A stretch of 14,011 bases of DNA. Source: an uncultured Gammaproteobacteria bacterium. Its GTDB lineage: Bacteria > Pseudomonadota > Gammaproteobacteria > Pseudomonadales > DT-91. This document shows, piece after piece, positions 1 to 5,365 of this stretch. Each line of letters opens with the position of its first letter. Position 1 is the first letter of the stretch. The notes beneath the pieces are model-generated. The model ran no database searches. It had not been told where the DNA came from and worked only from the letters and a program-made list of their open reading frames with translations. Position numbers and translations under genes: made by a program. The stretch lies in assembly GCA_929200485.1 (NCBI GenBank), contig CAKMZU010000044.1, positions 1,447 to 15,457 of the forward strand, given 5' to 3'.

Positions 1-1
1 C

Positions 2-670
2 CTCAAACAACCCGATGGCTTTTTTATTAACCCTGATTTAAATGACGTATTCATAAGTCAAAAAGCAAAGAGCAAAGAGCAAAGAGCAAAGAGCACGTTA
101 ATAAATGTTCCGAATATATGTCATACTCTACCCATACCATCGAATAGCAAAGAACAATGGGATTCATTAATTAAATCCGAATACCGATACCACGATAAAA
201 TACGAATTCAAACGGGTGAATTTACAGCAAAAAAGAACATAAAACGTGGCACTCTTATCGGCCATCTTCCCGGATATTTACTCGCTATAATATTTCAAGA
301 TAATTCTTTGAAAAATACTGATGACGACATACTTGCCATATTTCGAAACCAGCAGTTTGAAAATAACTTTCTTCTTGATAATTGCGCACCAACAATTCAC
401 CTAAAATCTCTTGATTATGCTATTCAGCTTATCCCTTTGGAATCCGGTCTACACCCTTTAAACCTTCTCAAATCATCAACCCACAATAGCAACCTGAGCT
501 ATCTATTAATGAAATCCGATGAAACAGCACCCCCTATAATTGCAGTAAGAACAACTAAAGAGATTTCCGCAGGCGAGAGTTTATTTATCGATAGATTATC
601 AGGAAACCTTGATTGCTACATCCAAAATACAATAGATAACGAGAGAGAACTACAATCAGAAAAAAAATAA
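2..670 (+). CDS. SET-domain-like protein, 5' end outside window
   Basis: The frame is open from base 2 to the TAA at 668-670 (222 codons) and has no in-frame ATG; the first TTG (308) lies in the middle of the recognisable domain, so the true start is off the left edge. Residues of the visible part resemble the two conserved ends of a SET fold: near bases 206-280 a segment of the form TGEFTAKKNIKRGTLIG, like the start of SET domains (G-hF-A-x-x-I-x-x-G-x-h-I-G), and near bases 472-597 a segment with THNSNLS followed by IIAVRTTKEISAGESL, like the NHSC...hxhxAxRxIxxGEEL block. SET proteins are mostly S-adenosylmethionine-dependent lysine methyltransferases. Here NHSC and the terminal catalytic-Tyr block (GEELxxDY) are altered to STHNSN and GESLFIDR, so activity is doubtful. 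No signal peptide can be judged. The function is unknown; the family call is from pattern alone. Confidence 0.55.
   Translation, partial: LKQPDGFFINPDLNDVFISQKAKSKEQRAKSTLINVPNICHTLPIPSNSKEQWDSLIKSEYRYHDKIRIQTGEFTAKKNIKRGTLIGHLPGYLLAIIFQDNSLKNTDDDILAIFRNQQFENNFLLDNCAPTIHLKSLDYAIQLIPLESGLHPLNLLKSSTHNSNLSYLLMKSDETAPPIIAVRTTKEISAGESLFIDRLSGNLDCYIQNTIDNERELQSEKK
64..95. repeat. Heptanucleotide tandem repeat (AGCAAAG, 4.6 copies)
   Basis: A perfect period-7 run: four full AGCAAAG units followed by AGCA, lying inside the SET-like reading frame. Because 7 is not a multiple of 3, each gain or loss of one unit would shift the frame of the downstream SET-like domain. It encodes a Lys/Ser/Glu-rich linker in the current frame. 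Confidence 0.9.
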
Positions 671-765
671 AAAAAATAGAAGAAACGCTACCAAAAAACC
701 TACGAAAATATAAGAGGGATAATACAGATGAACGAATTAAACTGATTGAAAAGATTACAATGTGA
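660..765 (+). other. Possible frameshift site and C-terminal extension of the SET-like gene
   Basis: The SET-like frame ends in GAA AAA AAA TAA, and the stop sits between two runs of eight A (660-667 and 669-676). The in-frame heptamer A AAA AAA is a classical -1 slippery sequence. After a -1 shift the frame starting at base 667 stays open for 32 codons to TGA at 763-765 and gives a charged, helix-like peptide (Ile/Leu spaced among Lys, Glu and Arg). This could be programmed or transcriptional slippage, a recent frameshift mutation or assembly error in the homopolymer, or simply chance. Confidence 0.35.
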
Positions 766-878
766 CTTGGCGATGCCACTCACTATCTCGCGGATTGATA
801 TTTTTAAACATATGCCTTGAACTTCAACACCTAATATTATTAATTACGCATAAGTATTGGTGGGTTATTTACAAAAAT

Positions 879-897
879 TCTTCGACAAGCCCAAGAT
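879..897. repeat. Degenerate half copy of the CCTTCGAC...CTCAGG interspersed repeat
   Basis: TCTTCGACAAGCCCAAGAT differs in a few bases from the arm CCTTCGACxAGCTCAGGAT found at 2079, 8123 and 11043. It lies in the 766-942 interval between the convergent SET-like and sulfotransferase genes, in which I see nothing else. Confidence 0.45.
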
Positions 898-942
898 AAA
901 TGCGTATAAAATCGAAAGAAATCAACTACATTAACTATTACC

Positions 943-1884
943 CTACTTTATTTTTTTTAATTTATCTTCGAGTGATTTTATCTTGCAATATAGATCTGAG
1001 TTTTTTTGGCGCTCTATAGTAATCTGCTCTCTCAGTGCTTTGCTATTCATACTATAATAATCTGAATTCATTTCATCCAATACGGCCAAAGAGGCGGTTG
1101 GGAAGTTATTATTCCTATCACTCACCTCAACCACATCAGACAACAGCTGCAAATAAAACTGATCAATAGTGACAAATCCCTGCGTTTTATCATCGATAGG
1201 TTGTTCATCTTCAAGGATAGGTAATGATTGTTCACTCGATACGGATTTAAGTTTTTGATACCCAAACAAAGAAAAGTCCAGATCATATATTTTATTCACC
1301 ACATCTAATGACTCTTTTGTGTAGTAATCTAAACAAGTCACTGACTTAACCTCTGCTTCTTTATCAGATTTGTTGATCACCCCCAAAGATGAGCCAATAT
1401 TCGCCCCCATAAACAGGCACACAAAATAAAAATCTTTATCGAGTGTTTCATACCGCCCGATAAAATCGGCTTTGCATTTATTGCCATGGTAAAAAAAATA
1501 ATGCTGTGGGCAGAAGTGAATATAGTCATAATCGTATCGGGTTAGCGTCTCGTTCAGTTTCGATACAATAAACTCATCAAAATCTTCAGCGATTCTGCCA
1601 ATTTTTTTGTTGTGCTGGTAAGCGGAATAGACTTTCTCATAGGGGTTACGAACGAACCCAAAAACAAAATAGTTATCTAACTTTTTAGTGATCTCACCGC
1701 GCAGCAAATGATCCTGCATCGTGACATGCGCTAAATCCAACACGCGGTTTAACTTTTCGTCAAATTGATACCCCCAAAACTTGCCATCGGCATCACCATA
1801 TTCACTTAAGAATTGACGAATACTTGTGCCTGCAACTTTAGGGTTATGGATGAAAATAAACTGGTGCTTGTCTGATACAATCAA
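943..1884 (-). CDS. PAPS-dependent sulfotransferase (Sulfotransfer_2 type)
   Basis: A 313-residue protein predicted to transfer sulfate from 3'-phosphoadenylyl sulfate (PAPS) to a carbohydrate or other hydroxyl acceptor. The 5'-phosphosulfate loop is visible as HNPKVAGTS (residues 13-21, Lys16) and the 3'-phosphate site as FGFVRNPYEKVYSAY (75-89, Arg79 and Ser87); LAHVTMQDH (51-59) resembles the substrate-side His motif of family 2 enzymes. The last about 30 residues form a charged coiled-coil-like tail. There is no signal peptide, so it should be cytoplasmic. The start chosen is TTG at 1884-1882; the frame is closed by TAA at 1906-1908 and contains no ATG between. The gene is convergent with the SET-like gene and divergent from the glycosyltransferase, so a role in decorating a surface glycan is plausible but not shown. 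The acceptor is unknown. Confidence 0.8.
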   Translation of the reverse strand: MIVSDKHQFIFIHNPKVAGTSIRQFLSEYGDADGKFWGYQFDEKLNRVLDLAHVTMQDHLLRGEITKKLDNYFVFGFVRNPYEKVYSAYQHNKKIGRIAEDFDEFIVSKLNETLTRYDYDYIHFCPQHYFFYHGNKCKADFIGRYETLDKDFYFVCLFMGANIGSSLGVINKSDKEAEVKSVTCLDYYTKESLDVVNKIYDLDFSLFGYQKLKSVSSEQSLPILEDEQPIDDKTQGFVTIDQFYLQLLSDVVEVSDRNNNFPTASLAVLDEMNSDYYSMNSKALREQITIERQKNSDLYCKIKSLEDKLKKIK

Positions 1885-2072
1885 TGCGAAAAATCCAAGA
1901 CTAATTTACCCAAGGGTTAGACTGATGCAAAGCCATTGTGTTCAACACAATCTGATTTTTTCCTGTAACAATCAAGTCTGCCTAATGGTATTTAACCATA
2001 AAAACCAACAACCTTTGTTTTATAGGGCGTCAGGCACCCACAGAGAAAGTATTTGGATTGATTTTCTCCTAA

Positions 2073-2227
2073 CCTGCATCCTTCGACGAGCTCAGGATGA
2101 GTGGGGGGAAGTATTATGGCTCAGGATGAGTGGGGGGGAATTATTATGGCTCAGGATGAGTGGAGTTGATTATATCAATAAACGCTTCCGTTCATCCTAG
2201 GTCCTGAGCTAGTCGAAGGGTCGCAGG
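2073..2227. repeat. Composite palindromic interspersed element, copy A
   Basis: The left arm (2073-2105) begins CCTGCATCCTTCGACGAGC and the right arm (2188-2227) ends AGTCGAAGGGTCGCAGG; the right arm reverse-complemented reads CCTGCGACCCTTCGACTAGC and continues with CTCAGG, so the arms pair over roughly 25-35 bases with mismatches. The centre holds a short tandem array (2090-2175). The same ends occur at 11042-11173, with solo arms at 8122-8147 and 879-897. It has no coding capacity and looks like a non-autonomous or REP-like palindromic repeat. Confidence 0.8.
2090..2175. repeat. Three tandem units of 29-30 bases inside copy A
   Basis: Units start at 2090, 2119 and 2149, each opening GCTCAGGATGAGTGG. 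The first two continue with a G run (6 and 7 G), a short A/T stretch and TATTATG; the third is diverged after GAGTGG. The unit is the inner half of the left arm, so the array probably arose by local duplication of the arm. Confidence 0.85.
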
Positions 2228-2367
2228 ATGCTAAAACATTAAGCTGTAGCGTTTTTTTCAAAGACCCGAGTTGATCAATGATTACTAAATCGCCCTGCTG
2301 CGGTAAAACCTATTAACCGTTAAGTTGTCTATATTTTCTTCCCCGCTACGAGTTACGCCAAGCCAAT

Positions 2368-3717
2368 ATGAAACTCGCTATAATTATTACCTCGTATAAC
2401 AGGCATGATAATTTAATTGCGTTTACCAAACTCATCAAACAATCACTGCTTAGCCATGCAAAATATTCTCAATGCATTCATTTATTTATTATTAATAACG
2501 GCGAGCCGATTCCTTTAAAGAGCTCCGCTTCCGTTTCAATTATCACTAACCAAAACTTCGGTGGCTCAGGCGGCTTTGCAAGAGGGTTATACGAAGCATC
2601 GAAAGACCCATCTTTCACCCATTGTCTATTTATGGATGATGACGCGGGGTGTGATGTTGACACAATAGAACAGACTTTTTTAACGCTTAAACATTCTCAA
2701 ACACCAAACTTGTCGATTGCTGGTTGCATGATTAACGAAGATGAGCCTGATATCATTTATGAATCAGGCGCTCAAGTTAGGTATTTCGGTTTAAAATGCC
2801 TACCTAATAAAGCTGTTCAACCCTCCCGAGAGGTTATCGATTATGGCGGCTGGTGGTTTTATGCCTTCCCAATATCTTATACCGATCACTACCCTTTCCC
2901 CTTTTTTGTTAGATACGATGATATATTATTTGGTGTAATGAATAGGAGGCATTTAAAACAATCGTTTGAAGATATCTGCTGCATCCAACCTGCATTCAAT
3001 ACCAAATTCTGCCCTTTTTTACATTACCTCGTTTCACGCAATAAATTTATCATTGGCGCTTACACCGCCCCCATACGCGCGAGCATTTTCTTACGATTAT
3101 TCTTTCTCCATCAGGTGATATATTTTACGTTTTGCTATCGATACGAAAGTGCCAGAGCAGTAATCGAAGGGTTTAAGGATGGCCTAAAAGGGTCACAATT
3201 TTGGGTAGATAATATTGAATGTATTGAACCGCGGGAACGAATTGCGAAACTCACCATTAATGAAGAATATCAATACAGCATTGAAGATCTCACAAATTAC
3301 TCTATTGACAGCATTAAAGCAGTTAAAGACGGGCCATTTAAGAAAGCGGTTAGAGCACTAACATTTAATAGTCATTTATTACCTAGCGCTTTCTTTAAAA
3401 AATCTACAAGAATGACTTCTGGTCGTTTTAAATACCCAACGCGTCATGCTTTTTTACAAAAACAGATTATTTATGCGTCACCAAATAACGATAAATTGAT
3501 GCTTCTAAAACACAGTAAAAAAGACTGCTTTAAGATTTTGGGATCGGCCTGCTGGTTGCTTTTTAAAACGAGCTTTTCGCTTCATGAGGTTTTACAACAA
3601 TACCGCAAGGATATTCCTTACCTTACTTCTGAATCGTTTTGGGAGAGGCAGTTTTCTAAATCAGAGGGGTTTGAAAAAAAAACATCTGCCGACAAACCCT
3701 ATAACAAAAGAAAATGA
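2368..3717 (+). CDS. GlfT2-like family 2 glycosyltransferase
   Basis: A 449-residue GT-A-fold glycosyltransferase resembling the galactofuranosyltransferase GlfT2 group, which adds sugar from a nucleotide donor to a cell-surface glycan at the cytoplasmic face. Seen in order: the nucleotide-binding start LAIIITSYNR (3-12); NQNFGGSGGFARG (61-73), a hallmark of this subgroup; the metal-binding DDD in FMDDDAG (88-94); YGGWWFYAFP (159-168); a second acidic pair RYDD (182-185), matching the catalytic region; and HYLVSRN (219-225). It is shorter than mycobacterial GlfT2 (about 640 residues). At the place where GlfT2-like enzymes usually carry a WHE-type metal-binding His, this protein reads IQPAF (206-210); I place this alignment from memory, so the loss is tentative. 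There is no signal peptide. The sugar donor and acceptor are unknown; neighbouring sulfotransferase suggests glycan synthesis. Confidence 0.8.
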   Translation: MKLAIIITSYNRHDNLIAFTKLIKQSLLSHAKYSQCIHLFIINNGEPIPLKSSASVSIITNQNFGGSGGFARGLYEASKDPSFTHCLFMDDDAGCDVDTIEQTFLTLKHSQTPNLSIAGCMINEDEPDIIYESGAQVRYFGLKCLPNKAVQPSREVIDYGGWWFYAFPISYTDHYPFPFFVRYDDILFGVMNRRHLKQSFEDICCIQPAFNTKFCPFLHYLVSRNKFIIGAYTAPIRASIFLRLFFLHQVIYFTFCYRYESARAVIEGFKDGLKGSQFWVDNIECIEPRERIAKLTINEEYQYSIEDLTNYSIDSIKAVKDGPFKKAVRALTFNSHLLPSAFFKKSTRMTSGRFKYPTRHAFLQKQIIYASPNNDKLMLLKHSKKDCFKILGSACWLLFKTSFSLHEVLQQYRKDIPYLTSESFWERQFSKSEGFEKKTSADKPYNKRK

Positions 3718-3722
3718 GTCAC

Positions 3723-3976
3723 TTATTTCGGGTATCCATCCCAGGAATCTCTGATTACGAATCCTTTACATTGTGGGCACACAAATGATTTTTCAAAACA
3801 AATTTTTGCGGCATTAGAAAGATTTTTAACACTCTTTGGATATTTTCCTACGGATTGAAGGTCAAAGATACAACAATACTTCTTTGTGCTTCGATTTACG
3901 TCTTTTTTCCTGTTGCCAGAGAAATTTCTATTTACGCTGTCAGAACAGCAACAATGCTAACAAACCAACCCATCAT
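3723..3976 (-). pseudogene. Small signal-peptide-bearing gene, apparently frameshifted
   Basis: On the minus strand an ATG at 3976-3974 preceded by GAGGT at 7 bases spacing opens a short hydrophobic peptide, MMGWFVSIVAVLTA, that hits TAA at 3934-3932. One frame over (-1, from base 3935), the sequence is open for 70 codons to TAA at 3725-3723 and gives a basic, Cys-rich peptide ending in KSFVCPQCKGFVIRDSWDGY, with a CPQC pair like one half of a zinc ribbon and other Cys (YCC, ICF) before it. That second frame has no start codon of its own after TAG at 3959-3957. A single-base deletion near 3935 in a gene of about 84 codons would explain both halves. I do not recognise the family. Chance open frames are the alternative, but a ribosome-binding site plus membrane-type start plus long open tail argue for a real remnant. 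It is divergent from the serpin gene, 39 bases between starts. Confidence 0.42.
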
Positions 3977-3982
3977 TCGCGT

Positions 3983-3987
3983 ACCTC
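3983..3987 (-). promoter_or_regulatory. Ribosome binding site of the frameshifted small gene
   Basis: GAGGT on the minus strand, 7 bases before the ATG at 3976, is the best Shine-Dalgarno in this intergenic region and is the main reason for choosing that start. Confidence 0.4.
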
Positions 3988-4015
3988 ATCAATCACCTGA
4001 AGAGACTCAATCAAT

Positions 4016-5224
4016 ATGATTAAACATCGCTACTTTTCATTTTTGATCACATTCGTTCTACTCCTTAATCTGCTGCCACCTTTTATTGTGACAGCCAGTT
4101 CAGGCATTACTGAGATTCAGAACAACGGCCTGTTTACCTTGAGACTGCTGAAAGAAGCCAATCCGGAATATGACCAAAACGTAGGCATTGCACCTCATAG
4201 CATTACAACAGTACTCGGAATGCTGCTGGCGGGTTCTGGGGGTACAACTCACCAGGAAATACACATGCAAGGCTGTTTCAAAAAGGGAGATACGGAAACT
4301 CACAAGGAATTGTCTCTATTAAATAGACAAATGGAAGAAACGAATTCGACATCAAAGCAGACGCTCGCTATGGCAAATGGTTTATTCATCAGCAACCAGA
4401 ATGGCCACACAATTGAGCCCGACTACGAAGAAACCTTAATTGATTATTATGACGGAGAAATCTTCGAAGCAAAAGGCCACAATACCCTTAATGAAATTAA
4501 TGGCTGGGTAAATAAAAAAACCCACGAAAAGATCCCAAAAATGCTAGACAGCCTCTCTCCCACATCAGTTTGTGTACTTTTAAATGCCTTTTATTTTAAA
4601 GGTATATGGGAAACACCATTCGACAACAGACAAACAAGACAAGATAGATTTAATACATTACAAGGGGGAAATATAGAAACACCTTTTATGCAATACGAAG
4701 GCGAGTTAAGAACTGCCGAATCGACTCAATACCAGGCCGTATCGATACCCTTCAAAGATAGCTTGTCCATGGCTGTTGTCCTTCCGAAAGAGGGGATTAG
4801 CTTATCACAGGTGGAAGAACAGCTAGAAAAAGGATCCCTTCAATGTGTATTAAACGATCTCGCCAAATCTCACCCTAGCAAGATAGACCTGAAATTACCG
4901 AAATGGACACAATCCTTTGATTACAACCTCGTCCCAATATTAAAAAAAATGGGTATAAATAAAGTCTTCGAACCCGATGCTGACTTGACTAAGATGAGCA
5001 GCCAAAAAGGGATATGTGTCACTGATGTCAAGCATAAAACTTATATAGATATCAATGAGGAAGGCGCAGAGGCTGCCGCTGCAACCTCTGGTGAAATAAA
5101 TGAAGCCTATATAGTCCCTCAACCGTTTTATGTTAATAAGCCTTTCTTATATTATATCGTTGACAATGAGAATGGTTGCATACATTTTGCAGGGCGTACC
5201 GTTAACCCTCAAGAAACTCAATGA
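4016..5224 (+). CDS. Secreted serpin (serine/cysteine protease inhibitor)
   Basis: A 402-residue serpin with a Sec signal peptide (Lys/His/Arg start, hydrophobic 8-25, likely cut near residues 27-30), so the mature protein of about 373 residues, a full serpin core, acts in the periplasm or outside. Family landmarks: HSITTVLGMLLAGSGGTT (61-78), NGWVNKKTHEKIPKML (162-177), LLNAFYFKGIWETPF (188-202), SIPFKDSLSMAVVLP (243-257) and the C-terminal NKPFLYYI...GxIHFAGR block (374-394). The reactive-loop hinge EEGAEAAAAT (348-357) is Ala-rich as in inhibitory serpins, so suicide inhibition is expected. Counting from the hinge Gly350 (P15) puts P1 at Ala364 and P1' at Tyr365; counting back from NKPF gives Tyr365 as P1, so an elastase- or chymotrypsin-like target is likelier than a trypsin-like one. 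A weak GAAGAG precedes the ATG. There are five Cys after the signal peptide. The target is unknown; bacterial serpins are patchily distributed. Confidence 0.93.
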   Translation: MIKHRYFSFLITFVLLLNLLPPFIVTASSGITEIQNNGLFTLRLLKEANPEYDQNVGIAPHSITTVLGMLLAGSGGTTHQEIHMQGCFKKGDTETHKELSLLNRQMEETNSTSKQTLAMANGLFISNQNGHTIEPDYEETLIDYYDGEIFEAKGHNTLNEINGWVNKKTHEKIPKMLDSLSPTSVCVLLNAFYFKGIWETPFDNRQTRQDRFNTLQGGNIETPFMQYEGELRTAESTQYQAVSIPFKDSLSMAVVLPKEGISLSQVEEQLEKGSLQCVLNDLAKSHPSKIDLKLPKWTQSFDYNLVPILKKMGINKVFEPDADLTKMSSQKGICVTDVKHKTYIDINEEGAEAAAATSGEINEAYIVPQPFYVNKPFLYYIVDNENGCIHFAGRTVNPQETQ

Positions 5225-5225
5225 T

Positions 5226-5261
5226 AAGGAGGGTATGGCATCGATAAACGCAGCTTTTTGA
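5226..5261 (+). other. Strong Shine-Dalgarno followed by a nine-codon mini frame
   Basis: Directly after the serpin stop, AAGGAGGG (5226-5233) precedes an ATG at 5235 and the mini frame MASINAAF (stop TGA 5259-5261). The spacing is only about 2 bases, short for efficient initiation. It is a better ribosome-binding site than that of any gene in this window, but there is no sizeable gene behind it; probably a relic or chance. Confidence 0.25.
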
Positions 5262-5294
5262 CTTGCTGCAATAATAAAAAAAGCAACCTTTGGA

Positions 5295-5329
5295 TGGCAC
5301 TGAAAATAGTTCTGTGCCACCCGGTTTTT
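5295..5329 (+). terminator. Candidate terminator between the convergent serpin and nuclease genes
   Basis: TGGCAC (5295-5300) pairs with GTGCCA (5314-5319), and after one T-T mismatch GAA pairs with TTC around a five-base loop. A run of five T follows at 5325-5329, five bases past the stem, which is looser than ideal. On the other strand, a run of seven A at 5276-5282 would serve as a U tract about a dozen bases beyond the stem, so the hairpin might work in both directions. Confidence 0.4.
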
Positions 5330-5365
5330 ATGCAGTTTTCATATTGCCTGATTGTAGTGGGATGG

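Larger units (their letters stand above)
1885..2367. other. Divergent intergenic region with a repeat element
   Basis: This 483-base gap separates the sulfotransferase and glycosyltransferase starts. It should hold promoters for both, but I could not assign convincing -35/-10 pairs, and no good Shine-Dalgarno precedes the glycosyltransferase ATG. The middle is filled by the palindromic repeat at 2073-2227. A plus-strand frame crossing 1826-2200 exists only because the repeat lacks stops and is not considered a gene. Confidence 0.6.

Noticed and set aside
308..670. TTG at 308 as the start of the SET-like gene
   Set aside because: The frame is open upstream to the window edge and the N-terminal SET-like block lies before this codon.
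585..779. Minus-strand 64-codon frame at the end of the SET-like gene
   Set aside because: Its Phe/Leu-rich content comes from the reverse complement of A-rich sequence; no supporting signals.
2090..2175. CRISPR-like array
   Set aside because: Units are directly adjacent with no unique spacers, are G-rich and derive from the flanking palindromic arm.
1826..2200. Plus-strand 124-codon frame overlapping the sulfotransferase start and the repeat element
   Set aside because: Its second half is the translated palindromic repeat and its first half is antisense to the sulfotransferase; no family resemblance and no ribosome-binding site.
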